NCBI GenBank assembly: GCA_963707555.1
Contig: CAVPQM010000004.1
Location: 186,001-250,000 of the forward strand
From: JAFAFN01 sp963707555
GTDB taxonomy: Bacteria; Actinomycetota; Acidimicrobiia; Acidimicrobiales; Microtrichaceae
Length of the DNA: 64,000 bases
Direction of reading: 5' to 3'
Every line of letters starts with the position of its first letter. Positions within the stretch are counted from its first letter, which is position 1. The notes beneath the pieces are model-generated. The model did no database searches. It was not told the origin of the DNA and was given only the letters and a program-made list of their open reading frames with translations. Both the position numbers and the translations under genes were made by a program. Positions 17,337 to 26,834 of the stretch are shown in pieces.

Positions 17337-17957
17337 ATGCTGACTTCGACCGGGAACGATCCGGCCATGCAACGGCGCGCACGACGCGGCCGTCCACGGC
17401 TGGTGGCCGTGGCCATGATCGCGGTGCTGGGCGTGGTCGGTGCGGGTTGCGCGGCTCCGTCGCCGCCCGCTGGCGGTGGCGGCATCGACGTCGACCTGGG
17501 CCCGCTGACCATCCCGCTGCCGCCGATCGAGATCCGCCCGCCGGCGACGACGATCCCGCTCGGGCTGTGCAACATCGGCTACCAGCCGCCGGGCGTCCGC
17601 ATCGTCGGAGCGACCGTCACGATCCCGAGGGTTCGCATCGACCCGTCCCGGCCGGTGATCACCGTGCCTGACGTCAGGGTGAACATCCCGCAGCTGCGCA
17701 TCCCGTTGTCGACGGTGACGCTCCAGTGCGGTCTGCTCACGGTGCCGGTCCAGGTCGACCTGATCATCCCCTCGTCGGTGCTGGTGCGTGCCGCCACCCT
17801 CGATCTGAACGCCAGGACGATCACCCTGACCAATCCGTCGTTCGCCATCAACGGTGCCGGTCTCGGGGTGCTGGCGCTCGGCGGAGGACTCGACCTGATC
17901 GTGCCCCTGCCGCCGATCGTGAACATCCCGCTGCCGACCACCGCGATCGGCTTCTGA
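17337..17957 (+). CDS. Secreted lipoprotein with Pro/Ile/Val-rich beta repeats
   Basis: 206 aa from the ATG at 17337 preceded by GGAGG. A basic N-terminus, a hydrophobic run and lipobox VVGAGC predict lipid anchoring. The mature chain is an alternating series of short hydrophobic strands (IPLPPIEIRP, VRIVGATVTIPRVRI, VTVPDVRVNIPQLRIP and similar), suggesting a solenoid or beta-sandwich, with two cysteines. No family recognised. Divergent from the Cys-rich gene at 17201. Confidence 0.6.
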   Translation: MLTSTGNDPAMQRRARRGRPRLVAVAMIAVLGVVGAGCAAPSPPAGGGGIDVDLGPLTIPLPPIEIRPPATTIPLGLCNIGYQPPGVRIVGATVTIPRVRIDPSRPVITVPDVRVNIPQLRIPLSTVTLQCGLLTVPVQVDLIIPSSVLVRAATLDLNARTITLTNPSFAINGAGLGVLALGGGLDLIVPLPPIVNIPLPTTAIGF

Positions 17958-18003
17958 ACCGGGCCCCTCGGGGCACCAGCCCGGGCCGGGGTCGAGCGGT
18001 CGA

Positions 18004-20248
18004 TCAGTCCTGCACCAGCAGCTCCATGATCGACAGCTCGCCCCGGTCGTCGCCGAGCTCGAGGCGCACCGTGCCGAGTCGACCGGCGAAGCGGAACGGT
18101 GCGACGTACGACGGGCTGGCCGGCGACTGGGTGTCGGCGCCGACCTGGAAGCCGCCGGTCGAGGTGACCACACCCAGGGTGTGGGGCACCTCGACCTCGC
18201 CGATCGGCTCGCCGTCGATCGACAGCGTGGCCACGCCCGACAGGGTGCCGGTCCTGCGGAAGTGCAACCCGACCGTCGACGGTCCCTCGGGCAGGGTGAC
18301 GTCGGGGGCGAGCACGGTGCGGTCACCGCCACGGTCGTACTCGAAGACCATGCGGTCGCCGAGCACGAACCAGGCGTAGCCGCCGCCCACACCGCCGTGG
18401 GCCACGAGCACGCCGTCGTCGCCCGCCGATCGGTCCAGGATCTCGGCGTGCAGGTCGAACGATCGGTCCGCGATGTTCGGGATCGCGACCGGTGCCACGC
18501 GGGTGGCGCCGGTGCGGAACTCGAAGTGCGTGCGGTGTCGGCCGGTGCCCGGCGGACCGAAGGAGTTGAGTCGCTCGACGAGTCGGTCGTCGAGGGGCAG
18601 CACCCCGTAGCGGCGTGCCTCGGACCACCACAGCTCGATCAGCTCGGCGAGCTTGTCGGGATGGACGGCAGCCAGGTCGTGCACCTCGGAGAAGTCCTCG
18701 TCGACGTGGTACAGCTCCCAGCGGTCGTCGTCGAAGGACGAGTACGGGATGTGCCAGGTCACGGCCTTCCAGCCGTCGGACCAGATCGCCCGGTGGCCGC
18801 CCATCTCGAAGTACTGCGTCCGCGGCAGGTCGGCCTCGTCACCGCGCAGCGAGTCGCCGAAGCTGGTGCCGTGCACCTCGAGCTGTTCCACGCCGGCGCG
18901 CACCGTGGGGGCCTCGATGCCGAGCACCTCGAGCAGCGTCGGGTAGACGTCCACGACGTGCTGGAAGCGGGTGCGGATCGACCCCGGGTCGTCGATGCCG
19001 CCGGGCCACCGCACGATGAGCGGATCCCGGACGCCACCTTCGTGTGTGTTGCCCTTGAAGCGTCGCAGCGGCGTGTTCGAGACCTGCGCCCACCCGGTGG
19101 GGTACGCCGGCTGCACCGTGGGCCCGCCGATCTCGTCGAGTCGTTCCACGCCGGCGGCCATGTCGGTGGGCAGCACGTTGAAGAAGCGCGAGAAGTTCAG
19201 GTAGCCCGACGGTCCGCCCTCCTGGCTGGCGCCGTTGTCGGACAGGAGCACGACGATCGGTGTCGTCGAGCTGGCCGGCGTCGCGGAGGAACTCGACGAG
19301 CCGTCCGATCTGGTCGTCGGTGTGGTCGAGGAACGCGGCGTAGGCCTCTTGCAGGCGTGCCGCGAAGCGCTGCGCGTCGTCGTCGAGCTCGACCCAGTCG
19401 CGCACGCCGTCGTCGTGCGGGGGCAGCTCGGTGCCCGCAGGGACGATGCCCTCGGCGAGCTGGCGCGCGAAGCGCTGCTCGCGCAGCACGTCCCACCCCT
19501 CGTCGTAGCGCCCCCGGTACTTCTCGAGGTACTCCGTCGGTGCCTGCAGCGGCCAGTGGCAGGCGCCGAACGCGAGGTGCAGGTAGAAGGGGCGTTCCGG
19601 CGCGAGCGCCAGGTGGTCGGTCAGGAACGACACCGCCTCGTCGACCAGGTCCTCGCTCAGGTGGTAGCCGTCCTCGGGACGGCGGGGCGCCTCGACGACG
19701 CTGTTGTCGCGGACCAGCTCGGGGTGGAACTGGTCGGTGTAGCCCGACAGGAACCCGTAGAAGCGGTCGAAGCCCTTGCCGAGCGGCCAGTTGTGGAACG
19801 GGCCGGCCTGCGTCGTCTCCTGCGGCGGTGCGAGGTGCCACTTGCCGACGGCGAACGTGGCGATGCCCCGGTCGGAGAGCACCTCGGCGAGCGTCGCCGC
19901 CGCCGGGGTGATGCGGCTGCGGGAGTTCGGGTAGCCGGTGTCCCACTCGGCGACCATCGACATGCCGACGCTGTGGTGGTTGCGGCCCGTCATCAGACAC
20001 GCTCGCGACGGCGAGCAGAGCGTCGTCGTGTGGAACCCCGTGAAGCGCAGCCCGTCGGCGGCCAGCGCGTCGATGTGCGGGGTGTCGATCTCGGACCCGT
20101 AGCAGCCCAGGTCGGCGAAGCCCACGTCGTCGAGCACGATCACCACGACGTTCGGCCGACGCTGCTCCGGTTCGGGCCACCACGGGCGGGAGTCGGCGAC
20201 GGTGTCGGCGATCTCACCGGCGAAGTCCGGTTCCCCGAGGTGCGACAT
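18004..20248 (-). CDS. Type I (formylglycine) sulfatase, arylsulfatase family (frameshifted as given)
   Basis: About 747 aa. ATG at 20248 has GGGAG upstream. The N-terminal half shows PNVVVIVLDDVGFADLGCYG (metal Asp pair) and LCSPSRACLMTGR, the C-x-P-S-R motif whose Cys becomes formylglycine, then VGKWHLAP. The frame breaks near 19258; dropping one base gives LDDTIVVLLSDNGASQEGG and continues through GNTHEGGVRDPLIVRWPGG. The length and C-terminal extension resemble mycobacterial AtsA-like enzymes. No signal peptide is seen, so probably cytosolic. A formylglycine-generating enzyme is not in the window. Confidence 0.87.
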
Positions 20249-20354
20249 GTGTTCTCCCTCTTCCCCGACGGACGTGGAGCGCGGAGCACGTCGGACGCCC
20301 GGACCGTAGCGGCCGGACGCGGTCCGACGGCGACCGTGCTCACCTAGCCTCGGC

Positions 20355-21638
20355 ATGGTGGACCGATCGCGGGGACCAGTCGCACCGGAGCGGGTGCTCG
20401 ATCACATCGGCGTCGGGAGCCAGCTGATCGTCCCGCTGGCCGCGGGTGAGCCGATCGGCCTGCTCGATGCGATCGAGGCGGCGGCCGGTCAGCTCGACGG
20501 CGTGCGGGTGCACCAGATGCACGCGCTCGTCGACCGGGCGTACATGGACGGGCGCTACGGCGACCGCCTCCGTCACATCTCGTACTTCCTGTCGCCGGTG
20601 ACCCGCCACCACCTGCACGCGGGTGGGATCGACTTCGTGCCGTCGCACTTCAGCGAGGTGCCGCTCGTGCTGCGGCACAACTGCGGCACGGGCATCATCC
20701 TCGCCGCGGCCTCGCCGCCGGACCGGCACGGCTACTTCAGCCTGGGCACCAACGCCGACTACGTCTCGTCGTTCCTCGGTCACTGGCCGGTGTTCCTCGA
20801 GGCGAACGAGCAGATGCCGCGCACCTTCGGTCGCAACTCGGTGCACGTCAGCCAGGTGCTCGGCTGGTCGCACGTCGATCGACCGCTGCCCGAGGTGCAC
20901 CCGAACCGCCCGGACGAGGTCGACTCGGCGATCGCCCGACTGGTCGCCGAGCGGGTGCCCGACCGGGCGACGATCCAGGCGGGCATCGGTTCGATCCCCA
21001 ACGCCGTGCTGGCCTCGCTGTCGGATCACCGCGACCTGGGCATCCACACCGAGCTGATGTCCGACGGCGTGATCGACCTGATCGAGTCGGGCGTCGTGAC
21101 GGGAGTGCACAAGCGTCGTCAGCCCAACCGCAGCGTCACGACGTTCGCGCTCGGCACACGCCGGCTCTACGACTTCCTGCACGAGAACCCGGGGGTCGAC
21201 TTCCTGCCCGTCGAGTTCGTCAACGACCCGCGGGTGATCTCCCAGAACCCGCTCGTGGTGTCGATCAACGCGACCACCGAGGTCGACCTGCTGGGCCAGG
21301 TCGCCTCGGAGACGATCGGCGGCCGCTACTACTCGGGCTCCGGCGGGCAGGCGGACTTCGCCCGCGGTGCGATGTTCAGCGAGGGCGGTCAAGGGTTCCT
21401 GGTGACCCGGTCGACCACGAACGACGGCGTCCGGTCGAAGATCGTGTCGCAGCTCACCCGGGGCTCGGTCGTCACGACGTTGAAGAACACCGTCGACAAG
21501 GTCGTCACCGAGTGGGGCGTCGCCGAGCTGCGTGGCGCGACGCTGCGGGAGCGTGCGCTGCGTCTGAGCTCGATCGCCCACCCGGAGCACCGCGACGACC
21601 TGCTGCGCGAGGCGCACGAGCTCGGCTACCTGCGCTGA
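20355..21638 (+). CDS. Acetyl-CoA hydrolase / 4-hydroxybutyrate CoA-transferase family protein
   Basis: 427 aa class I CoA-transferase. Visible: LVLRHNCGTGIILAAASPPDRHGYFSLG, QAGIGSIPNAVL, DLGIHTELMSDGVIDLIESG and FLPVEFVNDP, where the Glu is in the position of the CoA-thioester-forming residue; the GGRYYSGSGGQADFARGA loop near the C-terminus is also typical. TAGCCT lies 7 bases before GTG 20358, so the true start may be that GTG rather than ATG 20355. Substrate not determinable; acetate/butyrate or 4-hydroxybutyrate are family options. Confidence 0.85.
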   Translation: MVDRSRGPVAPERVLDHIGVGSQLIVPLAAGEPIGLLDAIEAAAGQLDGVRVHQMHALVDRAYMDGRYGDRLRHISYFLSPVTRHHLHAGGIDFVPSHFSEVPLVLRHNCGTGIILAAASPPDRHGYFSLGTNADYVSSFLGHWPVFLEANEQMPRTFGRNSVHVSQVLGWSHVDRPLPEVHPNRPDEVDSAIARLVAERVPDRATIQAGIGSIPNAVLASLSDHRDLGIHTELMSDGVIDLIESGVVTGVHKRRQPNRSVTTFALGTRRLYDFLHENPGVDFLPVEFVNDPRVISQNPLVVSINATTEVDLLGQVASETIGGRYYSGSGGQADFARGAMFSEGGQGFLVTRSTTNDGVRSKIVSQLTRGSVVTTLKNTVDKVVTEWGVAELRGATLRERALRLSSIAHPEHRDDLLREAHELGYLR

Positions 21639-21662
21639 GCCCGCGGGTGACACACTGCCGGG

Positions 21663-22721
21663 ATGTCGTCGACGTGTGCACAGCTCGGCCGGGCGGTCGC
21701 CCGCGCAGGGGTGGCCGGCAACCCTTCGGACGCGCTGGGAGGCGCCGCCTTCGCGGTCCCGATCCAGGGCCTGAACGCGACCGTCGAGCTCCGTGGGTCG
21801 ACCCGCCTCGGGGTGCGGGCGAGCCGGTCGGTCGCCGGTTGGTCGAGCGTGGCCGAGCTCGTCGAGCACGCGGGCCGCTACGGCCACGACGGTGGTGACC
21901 GCTTGGTGAGCGCTGCGATCGTCACCCTGAGCCGCCACCTGGACGCGCAGCGCGATCAGGTCGAGTCCGCCGAGGCGGCGAAGTTCGTCGAGGCGGCGCA
22001 GCGGCGTGACGACGACGCGCCGTTCGACGCGGTCTGGTCGACCAACATCCCGCGCTCGGTGGGGCTCGCCGGCTCCTCGGCGATCATCACCGCGGCGTTG
22101 CGGGCGGTCGCCGAGCGGTGGCAGATCGCGCTGAGCCCGCAGGTGCTCGCCGCGCTGGCGCTCGAGACCGAGGCGGTCGAGCTCGGCGTGGCAGCGGGTT
22201 GGATGGACCGGGCGGTGCAGGCGAACGACGTGCCGACGCTGGTCGACACGCGCTCGACGTCGACCGAGGCCGGCCACCTGGTGCCGTCGATGACGCCGGT
22301 GCGCCCCGGTGGACCGATCGAACTGGTCGTCGCGTGGGATCCCGCAGGTGCCGCACCGTCGGGTCGGCTCCACGGCGAGCTGCACGACCGAGCGGTGGCG
22401 GGGGAGCCGCTCGTGGTGCGCACGGTCGAGCTGCTCGCCGAGGCGGCGGGTGCCGCGGCGGACGCGGTGGCGGGCGTCGATCTCGACGGCCTCGCCGCGG
22501 CGGTCGACGCGACGTGTGAGCTGCGCGACTCACTCGGCGCGCTCGATCGCTCCACCTCGGTGCTCGTCGCCACCGCCCGCGCCCACGGCTCCGTCGCGAC
22601 CTCGGCCGGGTCGGGCGGCGCGGTGCTGGCAGTGCCACGCGGCCTCGGCGGCGAGCAGCTCGCCGAGTCCTACCGGAGCAGCGGCGCGCAGGCCCTCGCC
22701 CTCACCCTCGGCTCGAGCTGA
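21663..22721 (+). CDS. GHMP-family small-molecule kinase (glucuronokinase-like)
   Basis: 352 aa. N-terminal AGNPSDALGGAAFAVPI matches the GHMP motif 1 seen in glucuronokinase-like proteins; the ATP-binding motif 2 is IPRSVGLAGSSAIITAALRA; C-terminal motif 3 region SVATSAGSGGAVLAVPRG. It phosphorylates a sugar acid or isoprenoid-type alcohol using ATP (family knowledge); the exact substrate cannot be read. It follows the CoA-transferase by 24 bases; a CACACT hexamer 6 bases before the ATG suggests independent leaderless initiation. Confidence 0.78.
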   Translation: MSSTCAQLGRAVARAGVAGNPSDALGGAAFAVPIQGLNATVELRGSTRLGVRASRSVAGWSSVAELVEHAGRYGHDGGDRLVSAAIVTLSRHLDAQRDQVESAEAAKFVEAAQRRDDDAPFDAVWSTNIPRSVGLAGSSAIITAALRAVAERWQIALSPQVLAALALETEAVELGVAAGWMDRAVQANDVPTLVDTRSTSTEAGHLVPSMTPVRPGGPIELVVAWDPAGAAPSGRLHGELHDRAVAGEPLVVRTVELLAEAAGAAADAVAGVDLDGLAAAVDATCELRDSLGALDRSTSVLVATARAHGSVATSAGSGGAVLAVPRGLGGEQLAESYRSSGAQALALTLGSS

Positions 22722-22742
22722 GCGGCGGGGTTCCGCCGGTGT

Positions 22743-23400
22743 TCAGCGTGGCGGGTCGAGCGCGGCGCCGAACACCGCGGTGACGTCGTCCGCGTAGTGC
22801 GCGGTGACGTCGCCGCCGAGCTGCACCATCGACATGAGCAACGACAGGATGATCGCGACCAGCCCGTTGCTGATCGAGTCGGGATCGAGATCCGCGCGCA
22901 CCCGACCGGCGGCCTGGTCGGCACGGAGCCGCTCGGCGCACGCGACGCGCAGATCGGCGAGCGCAGGGATCTCGAGCACCCGTGCGGTGACCTCGGGTTC
23001 GAGCCCGCCGAGCAGGCGCTTCGCCAGCGGATGCCGTTCGACCGCCTCGACCATCGTGAGGGTCAGGGTCTGGCGCCAGTCGCCGAGGGTCGCGCCGTCG
23101 TCGGTCCGATCCGCGGCGATGATGCTCGACAGCCCCTCGCCGATCACCCCGGCGGCGTCCGCGTCGACCGCGGCGACGAACAGCGCCTCCTTGTTGGGGA
23201 AGTACGCGTAGGTGACCGTGCCGCCGACCCCCGCGTCGCGGGCGATGTCGGCCACCGACGTCGCGCGGTAGCCGTCGCGGCCGAAGCGGGCGATCGCCGC
23301 GTCGAGGATCGCCCGACTGGTCTGGGCGCCCTTGCCCGCAGGTTCGGCTCCGCCTTCGGGCGGCTTGCCGCGGGCGCCTCTGGATGCTGGTCACGGACAC
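22743..23400 (-). CDS. TetR-family repressor (frameshifted as given)
   Basis: About 219 aa. GTG at 23400 is chosen because TACGCT lies 6 bases upstream. The opening VTSIQRRPR joins, after one base is restored near 23370, to GKPPEGGAEPAGKGAQTSRAILDAAIARFGRDGYRATSVADIARDAGVGGTVTYAYFPNKEALF, a complete TetR helix-turn-helix. Without the correction no start codon exists for the HTH. The C-terminal ligand domain is unremarkable. It is divergent from the hydrolase/monooxygenase genes, with a palindrome between, so it probably controls them and itself. Confidence 0.8.
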
Positions 23401-23434
23401 GATCTCAGCGTACCAAGAAATGAGCATCTGAGGG

Positions 23435-23453
23435 ATTGAGAGAATCGCTCAAA
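23435..23453. promoter_or_regulatory. Candidate TetR operator between divergent promoters
   Basis: ATTGAG-N7-CTCAAA is a near-perfect inverted repeat. It lies between the two putative leaderless -10 elements TACGCT (minus strand, 23407-23412) and TACGGT (plus strand, 23459-23464), so one bound TetR dimer could cover both promoters. Confidence 0.5.
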
Positions 23454-23470
23454 TGATCTACGGTGACTCC

Positions 23471-24428
23471 ATGGCCGAACTGATCACCGACCCCCCGATC
23501 ACCGACTGCCTCGATCACGACCCCCTCGACGATCGACCTCACCGAGCGCTCCGAGCGCCCCCACGTCCGAGCGCCAGGTCCCGACCCGGCGCATCTCCTT
23601 CGAGGAGTCGCTGCGGAACCTGCCGAAGCACTTCGCCGCCGACGACGACCTCATCCTCAGCCATCTGGCCGCATCGCTGTCCGCGGTGTTCCCCGACGGC
23701 GAGGACTTCTTCGTGCGGTCCGTGCGTCACTACCGCAGCCAGATCACCGACCCCGAGCTCAAGGCGCCAGGTCGCCGGCTTCATCGGCCAGGAGGCCATG
23801 CACGGTCGCGAGCACCGGGCGTTCAACAACCGTCTCGCCGAGCTCGGCTACCCGACCAAGGTCGTCGAGCGCTTCACCAAGAAGGGCCTCGCGTTCCGTG
23901 AGAAGGTCGCACCGCCGATCTCGAACCTGGCGCGTCGACCGCTGCGCTCGAGCACTTCACCGCGACGCTCGCCGAGCTGATCCTCACCGACGTCGAGGCG
24001 CAGCGGCTCTTCGGCGACGAGGCGGTGAAGAACCTGTTCCTGTGGCACGCACTCGAGGAGTCCGAGCACAAGGCGGTCGCCTTCGACGTCTACCGCGCCG
24101 TCGGCGGCACCGAGCGCATGCGCATCTTCACGATGAAGGCGGCATCCGCTACGGGTTCGTCGTCGGCATGGCCGTGCAGGTCGCGATCTCGGTCGCCTTC
24201 GACGAGGCGACCTACGAGAAGGGGCGCCTGCGCGACAGCTGGCGGACGTTCCGTCGCTCGCCGCTGGTGAGCCGCAAGCTCTGGCGTGAGCTGAAGGAGT
24301 ACGACCGCAAGGGCTTCCACCCCGACGACATCGACTCCGCCGAGGTCATCCGGATCTGGCGCGACGAGCTCTTCGGCGACGACGGCACGTTGAACGATCT
24401 GCTCGTCGGCTCGTCGCGGACGGCCTGA
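23471..24428 (+). pseudogene. PF10118-like metal-dependent hydrolase, broken by at least four frameshifts
   Basis: The pieces read in order as one protein of about 318 aa: FEESLRNLPKHFA..., FPDGEDFFVRSVRHYRSQITDPELK, then QVAGFIGQEAMHGREHRAFNNRLAELGYP, then ALEHFTATLAELILTD...LFLWHALEESEHKAVAFDVY, then RYGFVVGMAVQ...LKEYDRKGFHPDD. The E/H-rich helices (GQEAMHGREH, HALEESEHK) are the metal-binding hallmarks. Shifts are near 23500-23565, 23766 (extra C), 23933 and 24141 (missing G). Either an error hot spot or real decay. TACGGT is 6 bases before the ATG; the next ATG is 5 bases after the stop. Confidence 0.7.
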
Positions 24429-24433
24429 GCCGG

Positions 24434-26793
24434 ATGCCCGAACATCTGGACGTCGTCATCGTCGGTGCCGGGCTGTCGGGCATCGGCGCCGCACACCACG
24501 TCACGACGGGTGCACCCTGGGCGAGCGTCGCGATCCTCGAGTCACGCGGCGCGATCGGCGGCACCTGGGACCTGTTCCGATACCCGGGCATCCGCTCCGA
24601 CTCCGACATGCACACCCTCGGCTACCCGTTCCGGCCATGGCAGGGCGAGCGTTCGATCGCGGACGGCGCCTCGATCCTGCAGTACATCCGCGACACCGCG
24701 GCAGAGGACGGCACCGACCAGCTCGTCCGCTTCCACCACCGCATCGTCGCTGCCGAGTGGTCGACCGAGGACGCTCGCTGGACGCTGACCGTCGAGCGCG
24801 GCGACCCCGACGGCGACGTCGAGACCGTCCAGCTGACCTGCGGGTTCCTGTTCTCGTGCACGCGGCTACTACCGCTACGACCGCGGCTACCTGCCCGACT
24901 TCGAGGGCATGGACGACTTCGACGGCACGATCGTGCACCCGCAGTTCTGGCCCGAGGACCTCGACGTCGCGGGCAAGCGGGTCGTCGTCATCGGCAGCGG
25001 CGCCACCGCGGTCACCCTCGTGCCGTCGCTCGCGGAGCAGGCCGAGCACGTCACCATGCTCCAGCGCTCACCGACCTACATCGCGTCGCTCCCGGGCAAG
25101 AACCCCGCGGTCGAGACGATCCGTCGGGTCGTGCCGCAGCGGTGGTCCGGCGACGCCGTGCGCTGGACGATGGCCCTGGGGACGCAGGCCTCGTACCACC
25201 TGAGCCGCCGCCGACCCGAGCTCATGAAGCGCGTGCTGCGCAAGGGTGTCGAACGCGAGCTGCCCGCCGGCTACGACGTCGCCACCCACTTCACGCCGAG
25301 CTACGACCCGTGGGACCAGCGTCTGTGCGTCGTGCCCGACGGCGACCTGTTCCGTGCCATCCGCAAGGGCACCGCGTCGGTCGTCACCGACCACGTCGAG
25401 CGCTTCACCGCCGACGGCATCGAGCTGCGCACCGGTGAGACGCTGCCGGCCGACGTCATCGTCACGGCGACCGGGCTCGAGCTGCTCTTCATCGGCGGCA
25501 TGCAGGTCAGCGTCGACGGCGAACCCGTCGAGCTGCCCGACCGTCTGACCTACAAGGGCATGATGATCGAGGACGTGCCGAACCTGGCGCTCGCCATCGG
25601 CTACACGAACGCGTCGTGGACCTTGAAGTGCGGACCTGACCTGCGACTACGTCGTGCGCCTGCTCCAGCACATGCGTCGGACCGGGCAGCGCCAGTGCAC
25701 CCCGCGCCGAGTGAGCGGTGAGGTCACCGCGGAACCGCTGCTCGGACTGAGCTCGGGCTACGTGCAGCGCTCGGCGGACCGCTTCCCCAAGCAGGGCTCC
25801 GAGTTCCCGTGGCAGGTGTACCAGAGCTACCTGCGCGACTACCGGGCGCTCAAGCGCTCCGACGTCGTCGACGAGTCGATGCAGTTCTCCAACCCGGTGC
25901 CCGGAGGTTCCGCCGTCGCTTCCATCACAGGCACCTCCACCGCTGGGTCAGCAGCATCGACACCCGACCGCTTCGAGGGTCGTGTCGCCGCGATCACCGG
26001 CGCCGGTTCCGGCATCGGTCGGGCGCTCGCCGAGGCGCTCGCCCGGCGCGGCTGCCACCTGGCGCTGTCCGATGTCGACGACGCCGGTCTGGCCGAGACC
26101 GTGACCCGCTGCGAGGGCACCGGGGTCAAGGTCACCTCGCAGCGCCTCGACGTCGCGGACCGCGACGCGGTGTACGCCTGGGCCGACACCGTCGTCGACG
26201 AGCACGGCTCGGTGAACTTCATCTTCAACAACGCCGGGGTCGCGCTCGCCGCCACGGTCGAGTCGATGGACGACGCGGATTTCGACTGGCTGATGGACAT
26301 CAACCTGCGGGGCGTCGTGTCGGGCACCACGGCGTTCCTGCCGCACCTCGAGGCGGCCGGAGACGGCCACGTGATCAACATCTCGAGCGTCTTCGGCCTG
26401 GTGTCGATCCCGTCGCAGGCCGCCTACAACGCGGCGAAGTTCGGTGTGCGCGGCTTCACCGACGCGCTGCGCATGGAGCTCGAGATCGCCGGCAGCCCGG
26501 TGAGTTCGACCACGATCCACCCCGGGGGCATCAGGACCAACATCGCCCGCAACGCCCGCGTCGACAGCGGCGTGCACGAGTTGACCGGCGACCACGGCGA
26601 CCCGGGTGATGCGTTCGACCGTCTCGCCATGACGACACCCGCCAAGGCGGCCCGCCAGATCCTCGCCGCGGTCGAGAAGGACAAGCGCCGTGCGCTGATC
26701 GGCCCCGACGCGAAGGTGTTCGACCTGGTGTCCCGGCTGCCCGCCGGGCTGTACCAGCGTGTGCTGGTGCGGGCCGTCCGCCGGTCCCGCTGA
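24434..26793 (+). CDS. Baeyer-Villiger-type flavin monooxygenase fused to a short-chain dehydrogenase (two frameshifts in the monooxygenase part)
   Basis: About 786 aa. Residues 1-480 are a class B flavoprotein monooxygenase: FAD motif VVIVGAGLSGIGAA, GGTWDLFRYPGIRSDSDMHTLG, FDGTIVHPQFWP (FxGxxxHxxxWP Baeyer-Villiger fingerprint) and NADPH motif VVVIGSGATAVTLVPSL. Single extra bases near 24860-24863 and 25632 break the frame; correction gives SCTGYYRYD and LKCDLTCDYVVRLLQH. From 25654 to 26793 one uninterrupted frame carries the monooxygenase C-terminus, a Ser/Thr/Gly linker (about 490-515) and an SDR with TGAGSGIG, NNAG and YNAAK. The SDR could supply ketone and NADPH to the monooxygenase; that coupling is inference. 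Confidence 0.85.
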
Positions 26794-26799
26794 GCGCTA

Positions 26800-26814
26800 T
26801 TGGCGAGCTGCCAA
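26800..26814. promoter_or_regulatory. Palindrome before acyl-CoA dehydrogenase gene
   Basis: TTGGC-GAGCT-GCCAA lies 21 bases before the GTG start at 26835, in the 41-base gap after the fusion gene. Position suits an operator for a separate acyl-CoA dehydrogenase promoter; the binding protein is unknown. Confidence 0.35.
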
Positions 26815-26834
26815 CAGTGTGCTGAACTGGCGGC

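Noticed and set aside
24860..25632. Programmed ribosomal frameshifting in the monooxygenase gene
   Set aside because: No slippery heptamer or stimulatory structure is seen, and similar single-base breaks occur in many unrelated genes.
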